Below are positions 26,501 to 35,604 of a stretch of 64,000 nt of DNA, piece by piece. Every line of letters begins with the position of its first letter. Positions within the stretch are counted from its first letter, which is position 1. The position numbers and the translations under genes are program-made. The DNA comes from Dawidia cretensis (GTDB lineage: Bacteria; Bacteroidota; Bacteroidia; Cytophagales; Cyclobacteriaceae), in assembly GCF_018598175.1 (NCBI RefSeq), contig NZ_JAHESE010000023.1, forward strand, positions 1-64,000, read 5' to 3'. The notes under the pieces were generated by a model. It saw only the letters and a program-made list of their open reading frames with translations, did not search any database and was not told where the DNA came from.

Positions 26501-26804
26501 TGAAATCAAAGTCGGGTACCCAATACGGTAAATAGCCGATGATGCGCTGCGGGCCAGTATAGTCACCGCCGATACCACCATCTCCACACTTGCTCACTAA
26601 TGTCCAGTCGCCCGTGGTACCGGGTTCGGTAATAGTCGACCATTTTGCTTGATAGTTACCACTCTTGTGCGACACCTGCGTGCCTCCGGGGTAGCCCGCG
26701 GCGTTTGGTGTCCAGGGGGTCCAGCAATTCGGGAACGAATACTGCCCATAGGCCAGCACCGTCACCAGCAGGCACCAGCATACCAGTAAAATTTTACGTT
26801 TCAT
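23568..26804 (-). CDS. secreted modular GH18 chitinase with T9SS sorting domain
   Basis: This 1078-residue protein starts with a signal peptide (to about residue 20) and a CBM5/12-like chitin-binding module (YSFPNCWTPWTP). A GH18 domain follows (about residues 75-470) whose catalytic motif DGVDLDLE places the acid at Glu214. Four Ig-like modules beginning P-V/T-x-I-T-x-P-A come next, with a second chitin-binding module (ARWWTQGDDPALKSGPDDVW) after the second one. A third chitin-binding module precedes a C-terminal type IX sorting domain (LAPNPA...GLYVVRVQTEQKIWLKKYLVKK). It would hydrolyse chitin outside the cell or on its surface. It is adjacent to, and shares modules with, the larger chitinase upstream. 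Confidence 0.93.
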   Translation of the reverse strand: MKRKILLVCWCLLVTVLAYGQYSFPNCWTPWTPNAAGYPGGTQVSHKSGNYQAKWSTITEPGTTGDWTLVSKCGDGGIGGDYTGPQRIIGYLPYWVPDFDFKTYDPGTVNHINIAFNLFQQNNNNYNSSNFASIAWGSFHNRKVDSILFDNGVLARAHAKGTTVSVAIGGATDFAFLWLLTQYYNNDAKLEEMATFITNYVNAKGIDGVDLDLECWWPDATISGTTEQGGRVRGDKWGGPDQGPHPAAVGLTRLAQKLRQKMPSKLLSAAVFGTSYYGNNYDDALAQYLNWVGLMTYDFTGSWNTSPIGPHAALYKVPLGTYQGQTADNPIYSAEDALEYWMGMAPAAWNHDGGFNVQKAKLCIGVPFYGYDLATRKPDNANGFVAPKWKEIVAAYPNAATSFDPQDSRQLGGYIGANGKKIYYETPKGAAEKIKYTKRFGHQGVIIWELTGDTGYHSGTSLLKAINDAGGVVVDPAPTVSITSPANNATFAPGATITITANASDNGTVTKVQFFQGGTLLGEDATAPYSYTWNSVPQGSYTLTAKGTDDKGGVGTSTGVLIGVGNANPSVSITAPANNATYTAPASVTITATATDADGTISKIAFYQGTTLLGEDATSPYTYTWASVTAGSYALTAKAYDNAGGVGTSTGINITVSSVNTCTVPAWVATTAYSGNSEVSRNGNRYQARWWTQGDDPALKSGPDDVWKLLGPCGSTNVSPTVAITAPTANASFTAPATVSIAASASDSDGTITNVEFFQGSVKLGEDASAPYTFSWTTVAAGTYSLTTRATDNAGGVTTSAAVSITVNGTQTNTPPVTAITAPAQGASFTAPASITITATATDNDGTINRVEFYNGATLLGTDNSSPYSFTWTNVAAGSYTLSTKAFDNGGAGGTSSSIPVTVTGGTDNCASLPQYTENGGYVAGSKVKNAGAQYECKEYPFSGWCNGAAWAYAPGTGTYWTDAWILKGSCGGGARTASVANDVTVAVSDTDAAGLILAPNPAVEGGRQLLTLSFDAIPGHTRITLKDMNGRAMADFEPGIVRQYLHTVELPALPAGLYVVRVQTEQKIWLKKYLVKK

Positions 26805-26833
26805 AGATGTTGTGGGGTTTATGTGTTTATAAA

Positions 26834-26864
26834 AAAAAGAAGAGGAATAATCCCTCTTCTTTTT
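26834..26864. terminator. terminator between the two chitinase genes
   Basis: A 12-base stem (26834-26845 with 26853-26864) with a seven-base loop is flanked by A and T runs. On the minus strand it ends the larger chitinase transcript with eight U residues. Confidence 0.88.
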
Positions 26865-26872
26865 AGTGAATG

Positions 26873-29800
26873 TTATTCGATGATGTATTTTTTCGTCCAG
26901 ACTCGCTGGCTTGATTTTATGTGGAAGATGTAGAGGCCTCTTGGCAGCGGCGGCAGGGCCACCGTTACCTGGCTGTTACCCTTGTCGCCGAAGTGCTGGC
27001 GGTGTACATCGGTGCCGTTTACATTCTTCAGCGTAACCTGTACTGCACCAGGTGCCGATTCGAACGTGAACGAAGCCGTTGCGCTTTCGCCCGCCTTGCC
27101 CGGGTTCGGATACAGCGTTAAACCTTTCTCTTCCGTTACCGTCAGGGTTGCGGCAGAAGCATCTGCCGTACGCGCGGCTGCGCCGCAGCTTCCCTTCAGT
27201 ACCCATGCGTCCGACCAGTAAGTGCCGGTGCCCGGAGCATAGGCCCACGCAGCGCCATTACACCAACCCGAGAACGGATAAGGCTTACATTCATACTGGC
27301 TGCCTTGGTTTTGTACGATACTGCCGGCAACATAACCGCCATTCTCTACATACTGTACTACACCGCCACAACCGGATGTGCCACCGGTGACGGTGAGACT
27401 AACAGCGGCAGATGTAGTAGACGCGCCCTGGTTGTCGGTAGCGACTGCGGTCAGCGTATATGTACCCGCTGCAATACCGCTCCAGGTATACGCGTATGGA
27501 GAGGATGTGTCTTCACCCAATTTCGTACCATTGCGGAAGAACTCGACTTTCGTAACAGATCCGTTATCCGAAGCGGTTGCCTGGATGGTTACAGTAGCCG
27601 GGGCTGCGGCAGACGTACCATTGGCCGGAGCCGTGATGCTGACCGTCGGCGGTGTGTTATTGTTGTTGCCACCGTTGCGGACATCGATCACCTGACGGAT
27701 AGCCGTCAATAGCGAGTTGTTGCCCGTAGCGTCTTGCGACAGTTCCCAGATCATCATACCGCCCAGGTTGCGATCAAACGCCAGGTTTGTCTTTTGCTTG
27801 ATGGTATTGATACCGTTATAGTAGTCGCCGTTGAAAACATCCAGGTTCGGGTTCGCACCCTGGGCCACCAGGTCGCGGAACGTCTTCCAGTTAGGACGGG
27901 AATAGAACGGAACACCCAATACGGTCTTTGCAGCCGGCAGGCCGCGACCCGCCCAGTAGTCAAGCGAAGAAACCGCGTAGCTATACGGAGAGTGATCAGC
28001 ACCGTTGCCGCCGTCGTATACCATGATGTTCAGGAAGTCAACGGCTGTGAATACTGCCGGCAGAACACCGTTTGCGTAATATCCAGATGCCGATACTGCT
28101 GCCGTCAGGAACTTGCCTTGCGCGTGCAGGGCACTACCCAGCTCGGTCATCAGCGTAGCGAAGTTTGCGGGATCCTGTCCGTCAATCGGATATTCCCAGT
28201 CGATATCGACACCGTCCAACTGGTACGTATTCAGGAGTGCCAGAAGGTTGTTTTTGAATGTATTGCGTGTTGAAGCGCTGGCCGCCATTACCTGGAAGTC
28301 AGTGTTGTTCAGGTCGCTCCAGCCACCTACGGCAATCCCTACTTTTGCACCCGCGGCATGTGCGCGCGATACGATCTGAGACAGTTTACCAGGTTGGTCA
28401 ACGGCTGTTAAACCACCGCTGGTGGTCGGACGAATAAACGAGTAGTTGATGTGTGTAACTTTATCGTACTGGATATCATCCGCCGTACCTTGCCAGGACG
28501 GCATGTAGCCTACTACTTTGAAGGAACCGTTGTTGCTGGTACCGCCCGTAACTGTAATGGACACGGAAGATGAAGTACCTGTACCGCCAGCGTTGTCGGT
28601 TGCCTTGGCCGAAAGTGTATACGTGCCGGCTACAACATTTGACCAGGTTACACTATACGGACTGCTCGTGGCCGTGCCAATCAGGCTTGAGCCGTTGTAG
28701 AATTCTACTTTGCTGATGGTGCCGTCGCTGTCTGTAGCCGTAGCCGTCAGCGTAACGGTTGCAGGTGCTGTATACGAGGTACCGTTGTTCGGTGCTGTCA
28801 GTGTAGCAACCGGGTTAGCGTTGGTAGGACCACCACCGCAAGGGCCGATCAGTTTCCACACGTCATCCGGACCGCTCTTCAGCGCAGGGTCCTCCCCTTG
28901 TGTCCACCAGCGCGCCTGATATTTGTTCCCATTGCGTGATACTTCCGCGCTACCATTGTACGCCGTAGCAGCCACCCACTCAGGAGTGGAGCAGCTTGAG
29001 CCGGTAACCGTGATGTTTACGGCAGAAGAGGTAGTCGAAAGACCGCTGTTGTCAGTAGCCTTCGCTGTCAATGAATACGTGCCGGCACCCACGCCGGCCC
29101 AGGTATAGCTGTATGGCTGTGTAGTCGCTTCACCAAGTTTGGTTGCTCCCTGGAAGAATTCAACACGGGCAATGCTACCGTCCGCGTCGGTGGCCGATGC
29201 CGTGATGGTAACAGATGCACCTGCAGTATAGCTCGAGCCCGAAGTCGGCGATTGGATCGACACCGTCGGAGCAGTCGCTGTGCCGGCAATAACCGATACA
29301 GAGGCAGTGGCTGTATTGCCGCTATTGTCTGTTGCTTTCGCCTGGATGGTATGTGTCCCTGCTGCCAGTGAGCTAATGGTAAAGCTGTACGGTGAGGTTG
29401 CATCCTCTCCTACTTTCGTACCGTCTAACAGGAATTCTACTTTCGTGATGCTGCCATTCGAGTCATTTGCCGTAGCATTTACAACAACTGATGAACCGGG
29501 TGCTACCACCGCATTGTTCGTAGGCGCAGTGATAGAAACGGTAGGCATGCCGGTGTTACCCAGCGCAAATACTTCGTTGATCTTGTTGACCAGCGGCGAT
29601 TTCACAGAGGAGTAGCGCGCCAGTTTCGGACCGAAGGCCGTGGCAGAGCCACTGATCTCGAGGTCTTCGTACACAGTCCATACAATTACACCACTGAGTC
29701 CTTTGTCTACCACGTATTGGGCTTTCAGACCAATAGACTGCTCATTGTCGTAGCTCAGGAAGTAATTTCCTTTGGTGAGGTACGGTACCTTGGCGTTGTC

Positions 29801-31081
29801 ATCCCAGTGCTCGGTCCAGCCGGCTTTATTTTGACGGATGTATTCGTAATACGGAGTTCCTTCGTGTGCAGACCAATTGGTGAAGTCTGCTGCTGAGCTG
29901 ATCGGACCATCGGGATCAACTGTGCGTTGTACTTTCTGTGTAGGTGCGTTCAGAGCAGCAGTGCCTTGTGTTACAACACCACGACCATAGAAAGCGGCAC
30001 CCATGTTGATCTTGTTCGCGGGTACACCCAGCCCTACCAGGGCACGGTAACAGGCATCCCAGCTAAAGTTGGCAAACTCCTGATTCGGGTAGTCATACAA
30101 CGGCGAGTTGTGACCAGCTTTACCTGACCAGCCGCCGTTGTAGTCGTACGTCATCATATTGAAGTAGCTCATGACGTTGGCCAGCGTTGACCACTGAAGG
30201 CCTGCTAGCTTAGCGGGATCAGCCGTAAACGCAGCCGTGATCAACTTATCCGGGCCAATGGCAGAGCGGATCTGCTGTACGAGTGTCGTGAAATTAGCGA
30301 AGTCAGCCTGGCTTCCGGTAAAGTTCATGCCAGAATACGGACCCGGGTATTCCCAGTCCAGGTCGATACCGTCAAAGCCTAACCCGATCAGGCGCTGGCA
30401 GTTTGCTACAAAGCGCGCACGCTTTGTGGCATCGGCTGCCATTTCAGGAAAGTGCTTACACATGCTCCAGCCACCGATAGACGCTACAACCCTAACGTTG
30501 CGTTCGTGCGCCATTTCGATGATGCCTTTTGCACCGCCTTCTTTCTTCAGCGGTACCGGCATCGGGCCGGTCAGTGTAGTTTTGGTATTTCTCCAGCCGG
30601 CACCATCCGCCACAAAACCTGCGGCGGCAACACGAGCGTCGGCGAAGTCGTATTTGTACTCCAGCTCACCAAACATCAGGTGCATGTCCCAGCTGTCATA
30701 CACGCCACCGTGCAGGATGGGCGCGGGCTCTTGCACAGCACCTTGCTGGTAGATAAGCTTGTTACGGTAGTCGCCGCTATGCAGCGAGCCGTCTTTGGCC
30801 ACACCAAAGAACGAGAAGTTCAGAATGGTGTACTTGGAGTAGTCAATGTTGAGGTGCGTGTAGGCACCCGCGCCGGGCACACCGTGTGCCGAGCTTTTCC
30901 AGGCATCCCAGTTGGTAATGTACCCCACGATTTGCTTTTGGTGATTGGCTGTTGTAGCACTGCCTCCGGTATTGACCTGACCGAAGACCGCCGCTACACT
31001 CGCCAGCAACAACAGCAGCAGGATATATACCCGCCGGCATGTGTTGCCGAAGCTAATGCTAGTTAGCGTAAAAGTTGACAT
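26873..31081 (-). CDS. two-domain GH18 chitinase (ChiA-like) with T9SS sorting domain
   Basis: This 1402-residue protein has a signal segment (VYILLLLLLASVAAVFGQ) and two GH18 domains. The first (about residues 45-500) has FDGIDLDWE with Glu244; the second (about 835-1160) has DGVDIDWE with Glu963. Between them lie two or more Ig-like modules, a chitin-binding module (SGPDDVWKLIGPCG) and another Ig-like module. After the second GH18 comes an Ig-like module, a C-terminal chitin-binding module (YVENGGYVAGSIVQNQGSQY) and a T9SS sorting domain (LYPNPGKAGES...WTKKYIIE). ChiA of Flavobacterium johnsoniae has the same double-catalytic, T9SS-secreted plan, where one domain is processive and the other endo-acting; that split is inferred here. 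A LytTR regulator lies 177 bases upstream. Confidence 0.93.
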   Translation of the reverse strand: MSTFTLTSISFGNTCRRVYILLLLLLASVAAVFGQVNTGGSATTANHQKQIVGYITNWDAWKSSAHGVPGAGAYTHLNIDYSKYTILNFSFFGVAKDGSLHSGDYRNKLIYQQGAVQEPAPILHGGVYDSWDMHLMFGELEYKYDFADARVAAAGFVADGAGWRNTKTTLTGPMPVPLKKEGGAKGIIEMAHERNVRVVASIGGWSMCKHFPEMAADATKRARFVANCQRLIGLGFDGIDLDWEYPGPYSGMNFTGSQADFANFTTLVQQIRSAIGPDKLITAAFTADPAKLAGLQWSTLANVMSYFNMMTYDYNGGWSGKAGHNSPLYDYPNQEFANFSWDACYRALVGLGVPANKINMGAAFYGRGVVTQGTAALNAPTQKVQRTVDPDGPISSAADFTNWSAHEGTPYYEYIRQNKAGWTEHWDDNAKVPYLTKGNYFLSYDNEQSIGLKAQYVVDKGLSGVIVWTVYEDLEISGSATAFGPKLARYSSVKSPLVNKINEVFALGNTGMPTVSITAPTNNAVVAPGSSVVVNATANDSNGSITKVEFLLDGTKVGEDATSPYSFTISSLAAGTHTIQAKATDNSGNTATASVSVIAGTATAPTVSIQSPTSGSSYTAGASVTITASATDADGSIARVEFFQGATKLGEATTQPYSYTWAGVGAGTYSLTAKATDNSGLSTTSSAVNITVTGSSCSTPEWVAATAYNGSAEVSRNGNKYQARWWTQGEDPALKSGPDDVWKLIGPCGGGPTNANPVATLTAPNNGTSYTAPATVTLTATATDSDGTISKVEFYNGSSLIGTATSSPYSVTWSNVVAGTYTLSAKATDNAGGTGTSSSVSITVTGGTSNNGSFKVVGYMPSWQGTADDIQYDKVTHINYSFIRPTTSGGLTAVDQPGKLSQIVSRAHAAGAKVGIAVGGWSDLNNTDFQVMAASASTRNTFKNNLLALLNTYQLDGVDIDWEYPIDGQDPANFATLMTELGSALHAQGKFLTAAVSASGYYANGVLPAVFTAVDFLNIMVYDGGNGADHSPYSYAVSSLDYWAGRGLPAAKTVLGVPFYSRPNWKTFRDLVAQGANPNLDVFNGDYYNGINTIKQKTNLAFDRNLGGMMIWELSQDATGNNSLLTAIRQVIDVRNGGNNNNTPPTVSITAPANGTSAAAPATVTIQATASDNGSVTKVEFFRNGTKLGEDTSSPYAYTWSGIAAGTYTLTAVATDNQGASTTSAAVSLTVTGGTSGCGGVVQYVENGGYVAGSIVQNQGSQYECKPYPFSGWCNGAAWAYAPGTGTYWSDAWVLKGSCGAAARTADASAATLTVTEEKGLTLYPNPGKAGESATASFTFESAPGAVQVTLKNVNGTDVHRQHFGDKGNSQVTVALPPLPRGLYIFHIKSSQRVWTKKYIIE

Positions 31082-31258
31082 AGTAATTGGTTATTGGTTT
31101 GAACATTTGCCACAGCCTGGCCCTGAGAACTAGGGCTGACTGCATCGCGGGCTAAATGTTGGGATAACCAATAGGAAAAAGAAAAGTAGTTATTGAATGG
31201 CCGTGTGCACTTATTAAAAGGTGCAGAAACGTAGCGTGTGTCTTGTGTGCGCGCAGGC

Positions 31259-32008
31259 TCAGGAATGTACGGCTGTCGACCGAACGGAAAGTCGGCTTAC
31301 GACTTCTTCTTTGCGCCGCCGCGAGATTGGCACCGATGAGCTGTCTTTCAGGACTAACAGCCCTTCGCTTTTGAATTTTAATACATAGTCCAGATTCACC
31401 AGGTGCGAACGGTGTATGCGTAGAAAATTGTTGTGGACCGTCAACAGGTCTTCATACTCCTTCAGCGTTTTAGATGACACAAATGTTTTATTGTCTGTTA
31501 GCACAAAACGTGTGTAATTCAGATCCGCTTCACAGCGAATGATTGTGTCGACCTCCAGAAACACCACACCATCATAGGTCGTAATGGCGAGGTTGCGTTC
31601 TTTATGTTCAAAGAAGTTCTCGATCTGGCGACTGTAGACGTCTTTCCTGCCCCGGTGTGATTGATAGCGCTCCACGGCTTCTTTCAGCTCAATAGGATTG
31701 ATCGGTTTGAGCAGATAGTCCAACGCATTGTACCGAATGGCACGGATCGCATACTGATCGTGCGCGGTGGTGAAGATCACCTTGCAATCTATTTCAGGTA
31801 TGGCTGCCAGAAAATCGAAGCCGTTCATCATCGGCATCTCGATATCGAGAAATAGCAGATCGGGTTTGAAGTAATGAATCTTTAACAACCCGTCTTCGCT
31901 GTCGTCTGCTGTCTCCAGCAAAAACTGACCTGGAAAGATTCGCTCCATCGTTACCTTAAGTAGGTTCCGGGCTTTACTTTCATCATCGATAATCAACGCT
32001 CTAATCAT
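31259..32008 (-). CDS. LytTR family response regulator
   Basis: This 249-residue regulator has a receiver domain with acidic pocket DDE, phospho-acceptor Asp55 in LLFLDIEMP and Lys in LLKPINPIEL. A LytTR DNA-binding domain follows from about residue 140 (FLRIHRSHLVNLDYVLKF). It sits between the chitinase genes and a large LytS-type propeller kinase on the same strand, and that kinase is its likely partner. A 296-base gap with a perfect hairpin separates it from the kinase gene, so it may have its own promoter. Control of the chitinases is a reasonable inference but rests only on position. Confidence 0.92.
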   Translation of the reverse strand: MIRALIIDDESKARNLLKVTMERIFPGQFLLETADDSEDGLLKIHYFKPDLLFLDIEMPMMNGFDFLAAIPEIDCKVIFTTAHDQYAIRAIRYNALDYLLKPINPIELKEAVERYQSHRGRKDVYSRQIENFFEHKERNLAITTYDGVVFLEVDTIIRCEADLNYTRFVLTDNKTFVSSKTLKEYEDLLTVHNNFLRIHRSHLVNLDYVLKFKSEGLLVLKDSSSVPISRRRKEEVVSRLSVRSTAVHS

Positions 32009-32079
32009 TGTTAAAACTTCGGTGAACCAGTATTAACGTCTCTGCTAGTGTGTACTGCCATGAGATAGGTGGGTAGCGA

Positions 32080-32101
32080 AATACCTTATTTTTAAGGTAT
32101 T
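32080..32101. promoter_or_regulatory. perfect 9-base inverted repeat upstream of the LytTR regulator gene
   Basis: AATACCTTA (32080-32088) and TAAGGTATT (32093-32101) flank four T residues. There is no U tract after either arm, so an operator or RNA processing site is more likely than a terminator. It lies 72 bases upstream of the LytTR regulator start. Confidence 0.4.
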
Positions 32102-32304
32102 AGCGTTGCCTGCATCTATAGCAGCACGCGGTCAAGGTATAACAAAGTACAAAAAATAAAGATACTTACTGGTCCAACCCTCTGATTAATATGATAACCT
32201 GTCCTTTTACCCGACTTGCTACAAAGAGCACTTTTATACATCAGTTATGAGCAAAGGACGCACGATATACACGATGCAGAAAGGGAACTTTAAATGTTAC
32301 ACTT

Positions 32305-35300
32305 CTAGCGTTCCAACGCACGCCGCATAGAAGTCATACCTGTTTTTTCCGGTATGAATTCTGTCCTACCAAGAGGCACGCGAACAATCACCGTGGTACC
32401 CGCAGCCGTGCCGTCCGGATGCACGCGATCAACGATGCGAAGGTCGAATACATCATTTTGTTTTTTCATCAACGCCATGCGCTCACGAATGATCTTCATG
32501 CCCATCGAGCGATATGTCTTTTTAATGCTGCTCTTCCGGATCAGTGTGCCTTGCTTGCGTCCAATGCCATCGTCGGCAATGCTGCACAGCAACACGTCTT
32601 CCGATTCCAGGTTAAACGCAATGCGCAGGTTGCGCTCGCCCTTCTTATGCATCAGCCCGTGCCACAAAGCATTCTCTACAAAAGGCTGCAACAAGAACGA
32701 AGGAATAATCACTTCCTCCGGATCAATGTCGCTGTCTACATGGATCTCGTAATGGAATTGTTTGTCAAAGCGCATGGACTCCAGCTCGAGGTATAGCTCC
32801 AGCAACGTGAGCTCCTGATCGAGCGAGATGAAGTTCTTTTCAGAGCTCTGCAACACCGTGCGGAGCAACTTCGAGAACTGATGCAGGTAATGCATGGCCT
32901 CGTCTTGTTTATGCACAATGATCAATTCCTGAATAGACGTCAGACAGTTGAAGATAAAGTGCGGGTTCATCTGGGCAATCAGCGCTTTAAGCTCAAGCTC
33001 AGCAATAAGCTTGGCGATTCGGATCTTCTCGCGGAAGCGATTGCGTACGACGTTCGCGATCAACCCGATAAACAGGATAGCGGTCATACCCAGCATCGCC
33101 GAGAACCACCATGTCTGCCAAAATGGGGGCAGAATAACAATCCTTAAGGCAACACCCTGGTCGTTCCATACGCCATCGTTGTTCGATGCGTTCACCTGGA
33201 AGGTATACTCTCCCGGCTCCAGGTTGGTGTAGGTAGCGGAGCGCTTTCCGTTCACCATGTTCCATTCGTCTTCAAAGCCGGCCAGGCGATAAGAATACTG
33301 GTTCTTCTCCGGCTGGATAAAATTCAACGCCGCGAACTCCAACGTGATGACCGATTGATCGTGCGACAACACCACGGTTTTAGTCTCGTTCAGTTGCGCC
33401 TTGAGCAGCGCATTGCGCGGATGCGGCAACACTTCCTTATTGAGGATCTTCAAGCTGGTAAAGGCAATCGGCGGCGGAAATTGATTGTTCTTCACCTCCC
33501 GTATCACCTCGGGTATAAACGATGTGAAGCCGTTGGTACCCCCAAACAAAAACTCACCTCGTCGCGTCTCATAACTGGCGTTGATGTTGAACTGATAATC
33601 TTGCAGACCGTCGTGTGTCGAATAACTTTTAAAGACGCGGTTCTTCAGGCTCAGATACGCAAGCCCGCGCCCCGTACTCATCCATACGTGCCCATGTTTA
33701 TCAGACAGAATACCCGAAACGATGTTGTCCGGCAAGCCGTCCGATTCATGGAAGGAAGTAAACGTACCAGAGGCTTCATTGTATAAGTTGAGTCCCCCCG
33801 CAAATGTACCGATCCACAAGTTACCTTCATGATCCTGGTTGATGCACCGTATCCAATGGTTGCTCAGGCTGTTTTTGTTTTGCTGATCGCTCTTGATCAC
33901 GGTGAAATGGGTGTACGGTTCTTCCAGCAGGTTGAGCCCCTCTTGCGTCCCGATCCAAAGACGTCGTTTGGTGTCTTCGTACAGGCAGCGAATCATGTTG
34001 TTGCTGAGGTTCGAGTTATTGATGTTGATGCAGGCAAACGTATTCGTACGCGGATCATACCGGTTGATGCCGTTATTGGTACCCACCCAAATTCGCCGCT
34101 GACTGTCTTCCAGTAACACCCACACCACATTGTCGCTCAGGCCTGAGCCGTCACCATACATATACCGCGTGAATTTCTTGCGGGCAGGGTCATACCGGCA
34201 GAGCCCGCCCAGATACGTGCCGATCCAAAGTTGACCTTGATGATCAAGCATCAGCGATAGGATACGGTTGTCGCTAATGCTGTTGGTGTTTTGCTCGTCG
34301 TTGTAAAAGTTCGCAAACTGTCCGGTGGCCCGGTCAAAATAACACAGTCCGCCACCGTCGGTGCCAATCCACAGGTTGCCGTTCTTTTCTTCGGCAAACG
34401 ATGTGACCGAGCTGTTGCCGTTGAGCGTCGGCACTTTGTAATGGAAAAACGATTCGGCATTCTGGTTAAAGAAGTTCACGCCACCATTATAAGTTCCCAC
34501 CCAGATGCCCCCGCGCTCGTCGCTGCTAATGGACCGCACTACGTTGTTATTGAGACTCTTGGAGTTATACGGTGAATGTACAATATGCTGAAATTCGTGG
34601 GTCTCAGGGTTAAAGATGTCAATGCCCCGGCCGTCAGTGCCGATCCAGATCTTGCCGTTGTCCTGTACCCATAGCGTTGGTAACAAATCGCTCGAGATGC
34701 CTGCCGTGCTGCCGAATACGTGGCGAAAGCTTTTGAAAGTTTTCTCGTTCGGCTGGTATAAATTCAGCCCGCCACCATACGTAGCAATCCAGATACGTCC
34801 CGACGGGTCCTCCACGATCTTCCGGACATTATTCCCGCTTAACGAGCCTACCTGATTTTTCCGGTATACGAAGTGCAGGAAGTTGCCGGTGCTGTCCTCT
34901 AATACATGGATACCGTTGGATGTGCCCACCCACAGATTTCCGTGCCGGTCTTCCAGGATCGATGGAATAGTATTGTACACTATCTCGTGTGCGTCGAAGA
35001 TTCGCGCATACGGCTTGATAAACGTGCCGCTTGTTTCCTGGTACAGGTACAGTCCCTGGTCACTGCCGACCCACAGTCTGCCCTTGCGGTCCTGGTAGAT
35101 GGCGCGGACGGGAATGCCTTTAAAAAAATGTTTGTCAAATCGGTCCAGCTCGCGGTTGTAAAGGTCCAATCCTTTTTCTGAGCCAATCCAAAGACGCTGC
35201 CGGGTGTCCTCCAGCAATGTATAGGTGATATTACTACTGATGCTAATGGTGTCATTTTCCTTCGCACGGAAGCTGACAAAGGAATAGGCATCGTAACGGG

Positions 35301-35490
35301 CCACACCATTCTCCGTAGCGATCCAGATAAACCCCCGGCTGTCGCGAATCACTCCATTGACCGTATTGCTGGGCAATCCTTCTTCGGCTGTCAGATGGTG
35401 AAACTTAACATCAAGTTCCTGCGCCCCGCACCAGTTTACGCCGGCCAGACAACAACATAGCAGTGAGAACAGACGGGTAACGCATGACAT
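32305..35490 (-). CDS. two-component sensor with beta-propeller periplasmic domain and LytS-type kinase
   Basis: This 1061-residue protein has an N-terminal signal segment and then about fourteen propeller repeats of the Reg_prop type (motifs such as GLPSNTVNGVIRDSRGFIWIAT, WIGTDGGGLCYFD). These make two seven-bladed propellers up to about residue 660. A Y_Y_Y domain follows (about 700-780, ending YTFQVNASNNDG), then one transmembrane helix (about 795-815) and a His_kinase domain with phospho-accepting His844 in QMNPHFIFN. The HATPase motifs are PFVENALWHG and ADDGIGR. The sensor half is like those of Bacteroidota hybrid regulators for polysaccharide use, but the output is a LytS-type kinase that needs a separate regulator, here the LytTR gene downstream. 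Confidence 0.9.
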   Translation of the reverse strand: MSCVTRLFSLLCCCLAGVNWCGAQELDVKFHHLTAEEGLPSNTVNGVIRDSRGFIWIATENGVARYDAYSFVSFRAKENDTISISSNITYTLLEDTRQRLWIGSEKGLDLYNRELDRFDKHFFKGIPVRAIYQDRKGRLWVGSDQGLYLYQETSGTFIKPYARIFDAHEIVYNTIPSILEDRHGNLWVGTSNGIHVLEDSTGNFLHFVYRKNQVGSLSGNNVRKIVEDPSGRIWIATYGGGLNLYQPNEKTFKSFRHVFGSTAGISSDLLPTLWVQDNGKIWIGTDGRGIDIFNPETHEFQHIVHSPYNSKSLNNNVVRSISSDERGGIWVGTYNGGVNFFNQNAESFFHYKVPTLNGNSSVTSFAEEKNGNLWIGTDGGGLCYFDRATGQFANFYNDEQNTNSISDNRILSLMLDHQGQLWIGTYLGGLCRYDPARKKFTRYMYGDGSGLSDNVVWVLLEDSQRRIWVGTNNGINRYDPRTNTFACININNSNLSNNMIRCLYEDTKRRLWIGTQEGLNLLEEPYTHFTVIKSDQQNKNSLSNHWIRCINQDHEGNLWIGTFAGGLNLYNEASGTFTSFHESDGLPDNIVSGILSDKHGHVWMSTGRGLAYLSLKNRVFKSYSTHDGLQDYQFNINASYETRRGEFLFGGTNGFTSFIPEVIREVKNNQFPPPIAFTSLKILNKEVLPHPRNALLKAQLNETKTVVLSHDQSVITLEFAALNFIQPEKNQYSYRLAGFEDEWNMVNGKRSATYTNLEPGEYTFQVNASNNDGVWNDQGVALRIVILPPFWQTWWFSAMLGMTAILFIGLIANVVRNRFREKIRIAKLIAELELKALIAQMNPHFIFNCLTSIQELIIVHKQDEAMHYLHQFSKLLRTVLQSSEKNFISLDQELTLLELYLELESMRFDKQFHYEIHVDSDIDPEEVIIPSFLLQPFVENALWHGLMHKKGERNLRIAFNLESEDVLLCSIADDGIGRKQGTLIRKSSIKKTYRSMGMKIIRERMALMKKQNDVFDLRIVDRVHPDGTAAGTTVIVRVPLGRTEFIPEKTGMTSMRRALER

Positions 35491-35512
35491 ATGTTGGCTC
35501 AGGGTTTATACC

Positions 35513-35520
35513 CGAAGATA
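35513..35520 (-). promoter_or_regulatory. -7-like element TATCTTCG of the propeller kinase
   Basis: TATCTTCG on the minus strand differs from TAnnTTTG at one position and lies 22 bases before the ATG. No good -33 element is seen. Confidence 0.35.
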
Positions 35521-35604
35521 CAACGTTTGCGCGCGGGTTACATCCGCACAGAAGCCAGGATGCCGGGGAATACGAAAAGTGGATGAACTTCTCGACGATT
35601 ACGA

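Noticed and set aside
23752-31066. Possible CRISPR or tandem DNA repeat in the chitinase region
   Set aside because: The periodic similarity comes from repeated protein modules of about 85-100 residues, with diverged DNA and no short direct repeats with spacers.
31086-31172. Inverted 9-mers ATTGGTTAT and ATAACCAAT upstream of the large chitinase
   Set aside because: The arms are 69 bases apart and the sequence is low in complexity, so chance is likely; not called an operator.
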